A stretch of DNA of 64,000 nt from Enoplolaimus lenunculus (taxonomy: Eukaryota > Nematoda > Enoplea > Enoplida > Thoracostomopsidae): assembly GCA_030248215.1 (NCBI GenBank), contig JASANG010001326.1:1-64000 (forward strand), written 5' to 3'. The notes under the pieces are model-generated. The model did not search any database and was not told the DNA's origin. It was given only the letters and a program-made list of their open reading frames with translations. Each line of letters opens with the position of its first letter. Within the stretch, counting starts at the first letter, position 1. Below, piece after piece: positions 24,025-35,623 of this stretch. Both the position numbers and the translations under genes were made by a program.

Positions 24025-24238
24025 TTTAACTGAGGCTAAGCCCATGTAAAGCCTAAACCTAAACTTAAAGCCTATGCCGTCGCCTAAGTTCGATGCCTAA
24101 GCCTAAGTCAAAGGCATCTTTTAAGTTTATATAGACTTAATCTTTACGCCAGACCCTACGCCTAAACGTCTGATTCTCACCTAAACCTAAGACGGAACGT
24201 TGTCTAATCCTAAACCTAAGATTGAGCCTTGCCAATTC
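24025..24238 (+). repeat. degenerate CCTAAG/CCTAAAC repeat stretch
   Basis: Words such as GCCTAAGCCTAAGTC and CCTAAACCTAAG recur with many changes, so this is a decayed telomere-like array. It abuts the MITE that starts at 24,239. Confidence 0.7.
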
Positions 24239-24720
24239 CTACACACAAAATGAATTTTCTTTTGTCTGAAATGTAATTCAATAATGTCTTGATACAGATG
24301 CCAGACATATATGTCTTGAATTCAAAACTATTTTTTTAAAATTTTTCAAAAATATTGGTATAAAATTTTTCTAATTTAAATGTCTTAAATTTAACACTTT
24401 GTTTTACGAACGATTAAGAAAAATATTTCTGAATTATAAGACAATTGTTTTTGAAATATAAGAAAATTATGTCTGAAATATAACACAGAGATTTGCCATG
24501 GAAACCGAAATATAAAACAACTATTTCTTGAGAGAAAGAAATTTGTGTCTATAAATTGGCAATAGCAGTTTCTTGAATATAAGACGTTTATGTTTTAACC
24601 ATTTAAGAAACGAATTTTTGAGCTGTTTAAGGCTGTTATGTCTGAAATACAAGACATTTGTCTTGAAAATTTAAGAAAGTAGGAGCCTTGAAATTTTAAG
24701 ATATTTTGTTTTGTGTGTAG
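24239..24720. mobile_element. MITE with CTACACACAAAAT ends
   Basis: It is bounded by CTACACACAAAAT on the left and TTTTGTGTGTAG on the right. The inside is AT-rich with recurring GTCTTGAAATTTAAGA-type words. No coding capacity. A related, incomplete copy lies at 34,924. Confidence 0.75.
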
Positions 24721-25382
24721 ACCTTATCTTGAGGAACAAGATTGCCTATACCTAAACTTTAAAGCCAAAAGCCAAAGGAATTGCTTTCAATGAAATCTTT
24801 TGAAGTCACAAGGTCCCAAAATACTAAAATCCCACCAAACAAGTGCTATCAATTTTTCAGCTGAGACGGTCTTATTTTGGGACGGCAGTCAAATAGTACA
24901 TGGGCAGAAATATGTATTTTTTTCGAGTATATATTTCTGTGTAAAAGCTACGGGCTGACAGAGTTGAATTGCGTAATTTTTTGTGATTGATGCCTGCTTT
25001 AGCGCACTTGATTTACTATCAGTTTCACAGCACAAATGTAGGAGGAAACTTGTTCTGCAACAACCAAAGGTTATAAATCAATTCTGCGCTTTTTCTCTCT
25101 CGATGGGAGGCTGCGGCTTTCTTTAACCTTCCGCATTTTGAAAAACACTAAGCAGAACGGGGTTGTCGACCCAAACCCTACACTAAGCTATTCATTATTT
25201 AGACAACTAGAATCGCTGACATATAGAGTACTTTTGGACTGTTTTGGTGTATGATAAGAAATTGCTCAGCGTGGGGGTTTGTATTCAAACTTAGGAGTTC
25301 ATGGTTTCTGTGTCATGAGAAATTTAACTGTGTCCTTCACAAATTGCCAGATTTGCAAGCTAGCCTTTTACTGATTAGCATC
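24721..25382. other. no gene seen
   Basis: AT-rich sequence without open frames of interest, splice-bounded coding signal or clear repeat boundaries. Confidence 0.5.
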
Positions 25383-26472
25383 ATACTGTAGTGACCCGAA
25401 TAAGAGAGGTCCCCATTTTGAGTCCCAATGAATAGGAGTCCGCATCCCTAATATGAGTCCGTATGCGGATAGAGGGCATAAACCTTAACTAGAATCCATA
25501 AATGCCATATTTCTGCTTGTAGTGCATAAATGACTCCAGGGCTAAATAAACTTGAGTTCGAAACTTTAAAGCATACTTAAGTTTTGAAAGTATATTCCTA
25601 ATGAGTGGTTCACGTTATAACCGGGGCAGCTTGGGACACGTTTTGTCCATAGACTATTGGATAACATTTTGTTTGCTTGTGGACCCCATATCGTATTTAA
25701 AAATTTGTATTTATCTGCTAATATCATCTGTAGGTCACCTTTTGTTCTTCAATATAATATGATATTCGAGTTATGTCTGCGGATATCATGATATAGTTTC
25801 AGATGTCTGCATACTTAACGTAACATATCCAAATTGTCCTGTGAATATCATATGATACTAGAATGGGAAATTTGAGGCGTGTATTTCGTATTTATAGCAC
25901 ATCTGTGCCTCTGTCGTCCGACTTTCCAGTCATTTATCAGCACCCAAAGATTGCAATGTCCCGCTGAATATCATATTCGTTGAAATGTTGGAATATCATA
26001 TGATACTCGCATAAATGTCCCACAGTATCACGTGACATACCAACTCTTGTACGCGATCAACATTTGAGAGCGGTGGCTTGTAAGGTAATGCCATATGACA
26101 GTCGAGCATTGTCTGTTGACCCGATAGAAGAGCCCGAATTTTAACGTTGACGTCAAATCAACATGGGACAAACCGTATCCCGCCTGCCTCGGTTATAACT
26201 TGAACCAGATTAGGGACATGCTTATACTATTGATCTGCTCCTGTTCTTACATTGTTCAAAACTTTAAGTATAACCTTGCATTATCGCACAAGCTATTGAC
26301 ACAAGCAAATAAACGTTTTTAATTTAACGGATAATTGCAATACCAGATATATCAGTAACGAAGGGTGGTGGAGCGTGGGTTAAAAATAAATAACAGTCCG
26401 TGATCGAATAACAGGGGTACCCTCTGGAGAGGCCGAATAAATATCAGCCCCCCTATTCGCGTCACTACAGTA
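25383..26472 (+). mobile_element. family C MITE (TACTGTAGTGACCC ends), interrupted
   Basis: Left end TACTGTAGTGACCCGAATAA, right end TTCGCGTCACTACAGTA. Body segments (AGTCCCAAT, AATAGGAGTCCG, GCATAAATGACTCCAGG, AATAACAGTCCGTGA, AATAAATATCAG) match copies at 29,271, 44,464, 49,427 and 52,407. A second element (25,608-26,206) is inserted in the middle. The ends begin and finish with TA. Confidence 0.9.
25608..26206 (+). mobile_element. element with GGTTCACGTTATAACCG ends, nested in family C
   Basis: Left end GGTTCACGTTATAACCGGGG; right end, read inverted, GGTTCAAGTTATAACCGAGG. The interior contains repeated palindromic GATATCATATGATAC-type words at about 25,755-26,035. No protein. A fragment lies at 10,736-10,909. 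Confidence 0.8.
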
Positions 26473-27186
26473 CTCCGTTAGGTTTGGCGTCTTATTAAAT
26501 CAAGAGCGCTCAGAATTTAAAATGACTCGCAGTATTTAACCTTGCGCCGCGACTTTACATATGTATATAAGATTTTGTTTCTTGCAAAGGTAATAAATTT
26601 AGTATTTGACGGTGCGTATTCGATGCAAATTTTTCACTGGGTTAATTTTGAGATCCTTAGAAATACGAAGTCATTATTCCAATAAATATCAAGCTAAACT
26701 GAAGTTTTTCTTTTACGCTGCGCTCCTGCTTGTTATTGTAACGAGACAGCAGGACGGCCTTCAGCATAACATGGGCCAATATGTCGATCATTAAACATTT
26801 CGTTGTGTTAATTGCATTAAACGAAAATGATCGGCTATGTTTTGCATACATGTGGTGCATAAAATATTTAGAATCAATACGGTAAACTGACTTCTAAAGC
26901 TTATGGGATACTACCAAGGGGCAACTGGAGGTGAAAAATGCACGCAGGTGGAGAAAGAGGTCAACAAATTTTCTGGAGCCAGAGGTGAAGGCAGCGGTTG
27001 GGAGAAATCAGATAGTTGGAATGATGTTAAATTTGCTAATTTTAGCAAATATTTGTGAGGTGTTGTTAAATCTTTTGGTTTTAAGCTTATTATTTACGAA
27101 ATCTCGACATTTTCCCCCACAATTGCATCGAAAGTTAGTAACTCACCAAACAAATTAAACGTATATTTGTTTTGTATCAAAAAGTT
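26473..27186. other. no supported gene
   Basis: A 75-codon open frame at 26,931-27,158 has no recognisable domain and no supporting splice or start context. The remainder is AT-rich. Confidence 0.4.
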
Positions 27187-27452
27187 GAGCGATAATGCAA
27201 GATAATACTTAGAAATGTACTTTCAAAACAAACGTATGCTTTATAGCTTCAAACGAAACCTTAATTGGTTCTAGAGTCCTTTATGCATTGATACAATTAG
27301 GGATAATATACATTTATGGACTCTAATTACTTAGGGTTCAAGGACTATATCAGTCTACGAACTCTTGTTAGGGATACAATCTCGTATTTTTTCGGAGTCA
27401 AAATGGGGAGCCCCTCTTATTACTATACCTCTTATTCGAATCACTACAGTAT
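27187..27452 (-). mobile_element. truncated family C MITE
   Basis: The right terminus CGAATCACTACAGTA and the adjoining AGTCAAAATGGGGAG, ATACATTTATGGACTCTAAT and TTTATGCATTGATACAATTAG segments match the reverse orientation of family C. The other end is missing. Confidence 0.8.
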
Positions 27453-28372
27453 ATATCCGCTGACGCACCCGTGGGATCCATCCAGTAACTTAGTGGTTCA
27501 CCGAGGCCTCTGTGTTGTTCCTCAAAGCTCTCGTGTCGTTTGGCGAGGCACTGTTCACTAAAAAAGAATCCAATGCTTATTTTAGTTGTAAAAACTCACG
27601 GAGACTTACACTTTTCGAGCGTCTGACCGTACTGAGAAATTGGGTTAATTTGGCAAGGGTGTTTAAGCATTCGTTGAGCCAATCGGAGTGAGACCCTCAA
27701 AGATGCTAGGCCTCACCTAAGGGTGGGCAGGGGGCGTTAAACCTCGGTACTGCAACCAGTTTGTTTTGAAGTGAACATTGAACAAGTCAAAAATTGGGTG
27801 GAGGCTTTTGGTAATATGATTTTAGGGGAATTTGGGGAGAACTGACCAAAGATTTAAATATGACAATAATTGGTTGTCAACATGATGTATAAACCATTGT
27901 AACTCTATTCAAAGTGCAACTGGGTGAAAATCGCACCTGTGCCCAACAGCCGTGATACTTGCCATGGCAACAATGTCAAGAAAGAAAATTGTGAAGCCAA
28001 TTTAAGTGAGAGACAGCTGCTATGAAAGGTCAAACTTTACGTGGAAATTGTGCAGGAAGTCGTCTTTGAAAGGAAAATATACACGAGATCCCATTTTTAT
28101 TTGTTGTCAATTTTCTGATTTCGCAGCAAATAACAAATCGCTATCAGTATTGTCAGCCTTTTTCTTATTCACTTCATTGCGATCATCTGAATTGAACGAA
28201 GTGTCAACACCTGGCGGTAAAATAGCTGGAGGTGATGCTCGTTTCCCGGACGATTGTTGTAGTTGTCCAACGCGACTTACTTTAACAACTGGCGGAATGT
28301 TTAGCCGTTTCCCGTCTGCTAATAAGCTGGCGCGAAACTGTAAGTTGTTGAAAAGCTAAAATCAGACAACAG
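27453..28372. other. no supported gene
   Basis: A 117-codon open frame at 28,006-28,359 has no domain or family I recognise. Nothing else is visible. Confidence 0.4.
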
Positions 28373-28935
28373 TATAGATGGGCACCGGATATCCGGATAT
28401 CCGGATATGAAAAATATCCGGATATGTATCCGAAATGAAACGTGTATTCGGATATCCGAAATGCTTTTGTCTAAAATTTTTTTGGAATATTTTTTATGGT
28501 TTCACCACCAAAGTAGCTGGAGCTGACGAAAAAATTCTGTATCCAAACTTCAGTCACAATATTAAACCTCATTCTTGCATAATTGTTCCATGATGATTCA
28601 AAACCTTTATTTCTTAACCAAAACATACCAATATTCAAAAAACTTCAGATTAGCGTAATATTTATAGGTAAAAATGACTTCGTATGGTGTGCCCTTTATT
28701 GAATTTCGGAGATTGTTACTTTTAGGGGCGTAAGAAAAATGTCTAAGGACCCTTACCATACAATTTGTTCCCACTCCCCACATAATTTTTTTGTGATAAA
28801 ATGATATGGTCATTCATTACCTTACAAATTGTTCTCTCATCATAATACTTTCGTTATAAAATGGGTCCTACCGTATAATTTTCCCGCTAAGAAAATTTTT
28901 TGGAGAAAAATTGCGTTTCAAAGTATTTACCATCC

Positions 28936-29013
28936 CACCCATTTAGAAATTTCTGGATCCGCTGCTGAAAGCTCCACCCATTTAGAAATTTCTGGATCCG
29001 CTGCTGAAAGCTC
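28936..29013 (+). repeat. 39-bp perfect tandem duplication
   Basis: The unit starting CACCCATTTAGAAATTTCTG and ending GCTGCTGAAAGCTC occurs twice in a row. Its GAAATTTCTGGATCCGC part also occurs at about 39,520-39,537 and resembles hAT-type termini, so it is probably a duplicated transposon end. Confidence 0.85.
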
Positions 29014-29270
29014 GACACCAGTATAAAACATGGGCTGACGTTTGTACGACTTAGCGTAAGTGTATTTCAATCTGGTTTTTTGTTCTTGGAACTAAAACGA
29101 TTCAAGTATATATAGTTCGAGGAAAGGGTTATATTCGATGGAATCTTTATTGCAATGGTTTAAATAAGGCAAAGGACAAGCCAAATCAACTCAATTTTAA
29201 GTTGTCAACGCAAGTGTTTATTTAGTAGTCTGTAGCAATCTTCTAAACTGAATACCCAGGACTATTGAGG

Positions 29271-29715
29271 TATTGTAGTGATTGACCCGAATAAGAGGGG
29301 GGCTGATATTTATTTGACCTCTCCAGAGGGTACCTCCCTGTTATTCGGTTACGGACTGTTATTTATTTTTATCCCGTCCTCCGCCACACTTCGTTACACA
29401 TATATCCGGTATTGTAGCTAACCCTTGAATTGAATGTTTATTTGCCTTGAATCAAAAGCTTTAGCCATAATGCAAGGTTATTATTAGGAACGTACTTTCA
29501 AAACTTAAGTACGCTTCAAAGTTTTGAACTCACCTTTATTTGGTTCTGAGCCATTTATGCGCTACAATTAGGAATAATTGACATTTATGGACTCTAATTA
29601 GGGTTTAGGGACTCTATGCGCTTACGGACTCTTATATATTAGGGATACGGACTCCTATTGATTGGGACTCAAAATGGGTACGTGGGCACCGCCTCTTATT
29701 CGGGTCACTACAGTA
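29271..29715 (-). mobile_element. family C MITE, minus orientation
   Basis: Near-complete copy with CCCGAATAAGAGGGGG near the left end and CTTATTCGGGTCACTACAGTA at the right. It lies inside the hAT element and so inserted later. Confidence 0.88.
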
Positions 29716-30196
29716 CTGGCATAATAAATACCGATTTTCAGAATTGCATCTTTTATGCTTATATCAATTTGCTTGAGGGTCAGGGTACTTCCTTTAGAGC
29801 AACAAGTTAAAACAAATGCTTAAGAAACGAAAATTGCAGTTCGGAAACTCAAAAAACACAAAATCGAGTTTCGGATATCCGAAATAGAAAATTTCATTTC
29901 GGATATCCGGATATCCGGATATATACGGATATCCGGATAAATATCCGGCAAGAATTGCCGGATATCCGGATATGAAAAAATATCCGATGCCCATCACTAG
30001 ACAATAGATGACCCATATGCGTATAGCATGCGTCAATTGGCATAGCGACAGGTTTTGAAATTGAAGAACTCCATTGGCACAAAATTAGGACAAACTAAAC
30101 GCAAATATGTGATGAATTTTGAGCGCAAATGGTTTTAACTGGTTCGAAAGTACAAGACCTATCACCAACTGGTGGCAGACGCTCTACGCATTTGAC

Positions 30197-30392
30197 GGCC
30201 TATGTACTTTAAGGGGGGTCCAGGTTTGTGGTGGGTCTATAAAAGAGTAGGTTTAGATTCTAGATTACATTTTTGCGTAGGCTTAGGCTTGGGCTTGGGC
30301 TTAGACTTAGGCTTAGGCTTAGGAACACAGTTTTTCACCGCTTAGGCTTAGGAATACCCTTAATCTACTGTTACGCCCCTTAACATTGGCCC
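30197..30392 (-). mobile_element. TTAGGC-carrying TIR element, family A, copy 2
   Basis: Ends read GGCCTATGTACTTTAAGGGG and ACGCCCCTTAACATTGGCC. The core has TTAGGC/TTGGGC units on both sides of an AACACAGTTTTTCACCG linker. It is in the reverse orientation to the copy at 19,322. Confidence 0.82.
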
Positions 30393-33012
30393 ATTTGACA
30401 ATGCAAACCTAGGAATAATATTATAGTAATTATAATATATTACAGTACAAATAAAAGGAGCAAAATACGAGAGTCGGAACTCGGAACAATTTACAAGAGC
30501 CGGCAGAAATTTACACAGTTTAAAAGGTTTATATTCACTGCCGGGTCCGGTTCTAAACTTTCCTCAAATTTACAAATTAGCTTTTCCCTATTACAGTGCC
30601 GCCGGGAAACGATCCGGCCCTGTGCTATACCTGGGCCATCAGTAGATTTTACATTTGTTTACAGCTTAAAACATTTGCCTATTTTGTTTATAGTTCAATA
30701 GTGAATTCATTAAAACATTTATACAAACGTACCTTTACTCCATTTGCGCTATCATAGACAATTGCGGTTACAGCCACAACGATGGCAACTGTTTTAATAT
30801 AAGATATCATCTTGCTGATGTTGCTTAGCAATCTTGTTCGATAGTAGAGTGCAATTTCGTTTCAGATTTCGGTGGCCTTTGCTTGTATGAATTTTAACTC
30901 TGAGTAAAATTAACGAATATTTAATGCTATGATAAATATAAACTACTTAATTAAAGCGAACCACTGTCTCAAAAAGTTTTTCTTTTCCGTCACTCGGTGT
31001 CGAGAAGTAGAGTCTTGTTCATCATATTTCTAAAAATAATTGTTATAGTCTTAAAAAGCTGTCACAGTCGAAAAGAAAATATTAATCCTGTAGGTTTTCA
31101 GTTATTTGCGTACATCCGGTCTTCGCGCTATATTCGCAACCACCCCATAATGATAGTACATATGTATTTCTTGATACTACGTAATTATATATTCAACTAA
31201 ATTCGAATAAGGGAAAACACAGCAAAAAATATCGCTGTGCTTCCAAAAATACTAATACTGGTGCCCTTATTTTAATACAGATATCGGGACCGGCACACCG
31301 ATTTAACAGTCACATATTACATCAGTGTTGAAGCGATACTGCAAAATACAGTATACTAAAGGTACGGATTTTTGGAGATCCATTCCGATACGAAACCGAT
31401 AAAAATAGTTGATATTTTCACCAATCTCACAAAACTTGAAAAACGCTTCCAACGAGACGATAATAGATTAAGCAGCAGGATTCCACCATTCTATTTATTG
31501 TCACCGTCCTCGGGCGGAACTCTGCTTTCGCTCGCGGTAAACTTGCAAGAAATACATGTTGTAAATAGGTGAGAAAATTTGACTTTTCTTGCAAGTGACT
31601 GGCCGTCAGCGGGGCAAACTAAAAGGATATTTGAACGAACCATATTATTACAGCTGTTTGTATGCCAGGTTTACAAGAAGTTCTTAACTTAAAATTAAAA
31701 TATCTGAAATGGCTGACACTATCACATGAAGCGGTTCCTTTGACTCGTCATTACCTCATAATTGCCTATCAGGCATATATCTTGTGGTAACTTTGATCAA
31801 CTTTTACAAGATATTGCTTGCATGAAACCCAGACACATGTTTCCGGGACGATATTAAGGCCCTGGTCTCCGCCTAGCATATTCGCTGTTATTACGAGTAT
31901 ATATCATACAAATAGTGGGATTTTATCATGCTTAAACTTTCGTGACAGGAATTGTTATTGTGCACATTGTATTTGACACAGTATCGAAGCATAAGTATTT
32001 CATGAAGTAAACTATTAGAGCATGAATATCGCACAGAAATGAAAGTTTGAGCAGTAAAAGATTCTTAATTAAATTCCTTATCGGATTGGAGCTGGGTGTA
32101 CGACAAAGATTGAACAGAAATCAATGGTTCAAAAATTTGTTGCATTTTCATTCGCTTATTTTCTCGAACTTTGACAAATCAAAGCATTGCGTTGACATTT
32201 ATTATTCGTAAAACATTAAAACGATGTGAAGCATTCGCTTCGAATAATAAGTTTTCAAGAGTTTTTTCATTTTTTAATGCTTGCGATAAGACAGTTGAAG
32301 CTGAAGCGCAAACTTCTGTCCGGTTGTTAAGTGTAACTTCAATTTCACCCCAAGAATCGCTTAATATTTAAGGTATATGTTTATAAACAAATAATATAAA
32401 GATACAATAAAAATCTTCTTCATATCAGCTATTTTTGGCATACGCTGTTGAATTTTCAAGACGTTGCCATTATTTGTTTCAAGATAAAAATGAAAATTTG
32501 TCCATGACAACTGTGCTACAAATTTTACCGTAAAAAACTCAGTAAACAACGTTGTGAAAACGTTGTTATTACAAAATGTAAAATACTGCGGCTTGAAACG
32601 AAAAACATTTTTATTTTTTTATTTCAACGCAATTTCAAGTTATCTTCAAAATGCGAAGTGCATAAAAAATGCTGGCTTCTTTGATGTAATTTTGATGAAA
32701 ATGATGCTACGCACCACGCGATTTGTTTTCAAAACACAAAATATAAACTTTAGTTCAATTGATATAAGTGTTTTGAATGTTTCAGACGCATAAAAAGGAT
32801 ATTGCTCTTATTGCAGGTCGTCAATTAGAATCATTGACATAAATGTATTTAAAATTGACCTTTTAGCAGCTTTTGTTCAATACAGCAATTGGATCGGCCA
32901 AATTTTACACATCTTCCCATGAGTCTCACTGAATCATGTTGCTACTTATTTTGTGCTAAAAACTATAAGCGATTTGACAATTCTTTTCAATTTTAGCCAG
33001 CAGCTATTTCCA
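30393..33012. other. no supported gene; fragment of family B end
   Basis: At about 30,604-30,645, AACGATCCGGCCCTGTGCTATACCTGGGCCA is a lone family B terminus. Short open frames (31,372-31,572, 32,171-32,371, 32,554-32,793) show no recognisable domain. The remainder is AT-rich intergenic DNA. Confidence 0.45.
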
Positions 33013-33193
33013 CCCATGCATGGTTCAGGAGAGAATCGTTTCTCCGCGGAACTGCAGTAGAGTAAAGCTTATGCTTTAGACAGATTTTTTCCTTAGGCTT
33101 AGACATACGCTTAGGCTTGCTTTTACGCTTAAGCTTAGGCTTAGGCTTACGAATATGCTTATGCTATCGACCGCGTTCTTTTACATTGGCCGG
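33013..33193 (+). mobile_element. TTAGGC-carrying element, family B, diverged copy
   Basis: A CCCATGCATGGTTCAGG-like left end, the GGAACTGCAGTAGAGTAAAGC segment, a TTAGGC-type core and a TTCTTTTACATTGGCC right end place it in family B. It is more diverged than the copies at 33,982 and 60,721. Confidence 0.65.
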
Positions 33194-33365
33194 AATTTCT
33201 AAATATTGTACAAGTCCCCAAAGCCATTGGCATGCTATGTGAAACAATAACCTGTTATGAAAATGAATTTCAATTTGTACTGGCTTACAAAAACACTGCG
33301 AATTGTTGACAAAATTATAGTGCATAATGCATAAACGGCTCGTGAAAAGAATTAGCGCAGTTTTT

Positions 33366-33550
33366 TTATTGCAACACGTATACATAGTACTAAATCACCA
33401 CAAGACGTGAGAGCCCCCTCGGGCTCGAGCGTCAAGCTCCTATAGCTGAGTGGTGATGGTAAACGCCTCCCACTCCAGTCACTGCAGTTCAAATCCTAGC
33501 ATAAAAGTAGGTCTCAGGTAAAATAGAAAATATTCATGTGAGGAAGGGTT
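33366..33550 (+). mobile_element. SINE-like element in TIR shell, 5'-truncated
   Basis: Matches the complete element at 56,027-56,291 from GCAACACGTATACATAGTA to the GAGGAAGGGTT terminus. It includes the A-box TAGCTGAGTGGTGATGG and the B-box GCAGTTCAAATCC. The left terminus is lost. Confidence 0.85.
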
Positions 33551-33981
33551 ACCGCAATTGTTCTCGTTTTGGCAATACAGTTCATGCACTGTACATCGCG
33601 GCACTGATTGTCCTAAATGAACACCATTTGCTAAACTGGACTAGCGTATTAATAAGAATTGGTGGGATAAGCATTCAACCAAGTGTAATTTGACAATAAC
33701 TGCCTTCAGTAGATTCTGATGTCAACTGTTTTCGAGATCAACAATAATCGTTTTTCGTCTTTGCTGCTCGAGTTCCCCGAGATGATTCCGTTGATGTTCC
33801 ATGCTCGGAATCTGCTTTTCAAATATTGTTTGTTGCCTGACCAATTGGCAGCGCGTTTTCTTTCCTGCGCACTCTGTCTTGATCGTGAATTTCTCGTTTG
33901 ACTCGAATCAAATTCATTTGTCGAACTTGGTAGCATAATTAATTTATGAAATAGTACCTTAAGCTAAAAATTAGATCACGG

Positions 33982-34190
33982 GGCCCATGTATAGAACAGG
34001 GCCGGATCGTTTTCCGGAAGGATTATGATAGAGTCAGTTTAAGCTTTAAACTATTTTCTGCTTAGGCTTAGGCTTAGGCTTAGGAATAGGCTCATCCACA
34101 CGCTTAGGCTTAGGCTTAAGGTTAAGCTTAGGCTTAGGCTTCGGAATATGCTTATACTACTGTTCCAGCCCTGTTCGCTACATGAGCCGG
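33982..34190 (+). mobile_element. TTAGGC-carrying TIR element, family B
   Basis: Starts GGCCCATGTATAGAACAGGG and ends CCCTGTTCGCTACATGAGCC, which is inverted. The core contains two TTAGGC arrays (about 34,060-34,082 and 34,102-34,140) separated by AATAGGCTCATCCACACG. No coding capacity. Confidence 0.85.
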
Positions 34191-34923
34191 TCACGGAAAC
34201 GACTGTACTGTCACGATTTCTTTACTCTACAGTAAAGTGTGAAACTGGATTTCGCGGGCTCCTGTTTTCCTGGTTTCAATTTTTACTGCTTGCAGTATCT
34301 TGACATCAGGCTTGAGAGGGCTTGTAGTTCTTAATCAAAGGCCCACTTGCCAAACGTTTTTCAATTGCTTGCAAATTTCAAACGGCAACTGCTGTATCGT
34401 GATGTGCTTCGCATTGCTTCGAAAATAATTTGCGCAACGGACCGGTGCTTATTTTCTACAGCGATCCGATCGTTCCGATCCAATCCACAATCGGATCCAG
34501 CCATTTCGATTTGGTACAAAGATCACAAATTACAACTTCACCACGTCTATCAGACTAATTTAACTCTATCATTAATGTTTCAAACAGTGTCCTGATCAGA
34601 TATCATTGTTGCGGAGATTAGTTACACAAAAAGCACATGGATTTTTGTTTAATTCTGTCGACAAGTATCTTACGTTGTACAACCTTAAACATCCGGTTAC
34701 GCAGACAACTGTTGTGTTACGTTTTCGCCAAAACGATCCCAGCAAAGTCTAAGTGTCTCGTTTTAGCGTTTAAAATGTTTTATTGCAATATTGCGCTGGA
34801 TTCTAACTTTTGGTTAGTGTTTGCTTAGAAAAACTTTTGGAAAGCTCCAATTACCAAAATCCTCAATCGAGGTTTCGTAAATTTGGTGCCTTGGACATCG
34901 GCTGATTATAATATAGGCGTCCT
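34191..34923. other. no supported gene
   Basis: An 82-codon frame at 34,347-34,595 and a 63-codon frame at 34,637-34,828 have no recognisable domain or splice-bounded exon structure. Confidence 0.4.
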
Positions 34924-35180
34924 GCACACACAAAATAAATTGTCTTGTATTCAAGAAATATTGTCTGAAATTTAAGACAGTTTTACGTCTTGATACAGAC
35001 TCCAGACATGTATGTCTTGAAATCAAGACTTATATTTCTTAAAATTTTCAGAAATATTGGTCTAAAATTTTACACACTTAAATGTCTTAAATTTAAGACT
35101 TTCTGAAATATATGACAAATATTTTTTTAAATATAAGACAGATATGTCTGAAATAAAACACAGAAATTTGATATGGAAAC
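34924..35180. mobile_element. partial copy of the ACACACAAAAT-end MITE
   Basis: Begins with CACACACAAAATAAATTGTC and contains many GTCTTGAAATCAAGAC/GTCTTAAATTTAAGAC palindromic words shared with 24,239-24,720. The far end is not found; a remnant word (AAAGACAACTATTTTTTGAAA) appears at about 35,360. Confidence 0.65.
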
Positions 35181-35383
35181 CGACTCCAAATTTGGGGGCT
35201 AGAGCTTATCCAATACCGTAATTTTACAACCTAAGATACGTTCAAGACATAAACATAGGTTGAGGGGAGCTTGAAATTCGATTATTTACATACTCTCTTA
35301 AGAATATAAACGGAGCACTTTTTTACATACACAACAATCAGAAAACTAATACTTGAATAAAAGACAACTATTTTTTGAAAGGA

Positions 35384-35613
35384 GCGCAGTGTATATACGT
35401 TAAATAATGTATATCGCACTGTGTTTAACAATTGCAACACGTATACATAGTACTAAATCACCACAAGACGTGAGAGCCCCCTCGGGCTCGAGCGTGAAGC
35501 TCCTATAGCTGAGTGGTGATGTCATACGCCTCCCACGCCAGTCAGCCGAGTTCGAATCCCAGCATAAAAGTAGGACTCAGGGAAAATAGAAAATATTCAT
35601 GTGAGAAAGGGTT
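35384..35613 (+). mobile_element. SINE-like element in TIR shell, left end missing
   Basis: Matches the complete copy at 56,027 from GCGCAGTGTATATACGTTAA through the A-box/B-box segment (GAGTTCGAATCC) to the terminus GTGAGAAAGGGTT. It abuts the truncated end of the mariner-like transposase. Confidence 0.88.
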
Positions 35614-35623
35614 AAAAGTTTGC

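Larger units (their letters stand above)
28373..29999. mobile_element. hAT-type non-autonomous element with 8-bp target duplication
   Basis: The left flank GACAACAG and right flank GACAATAG form a one-mismatch 8-bp target-site duplication, the length typical of hAT transposons. The ends read TATAGATGGGCACCGGAT and, inverted, TAGTGATGGGCATCGGAT. Both subterminal regions are packed with GGATATCC palindromes. The interior holds a family C MITE (29,271-29,715) and a 39-bp direct duplication, but no transposase. Confidence 0.85.

Noticed and set aside
28006-28359. 117-codon plus-strand frame
   Set aside because: No recognisable domain or splice structure; in an AT-rich region, a frame of this size is expected by chance.
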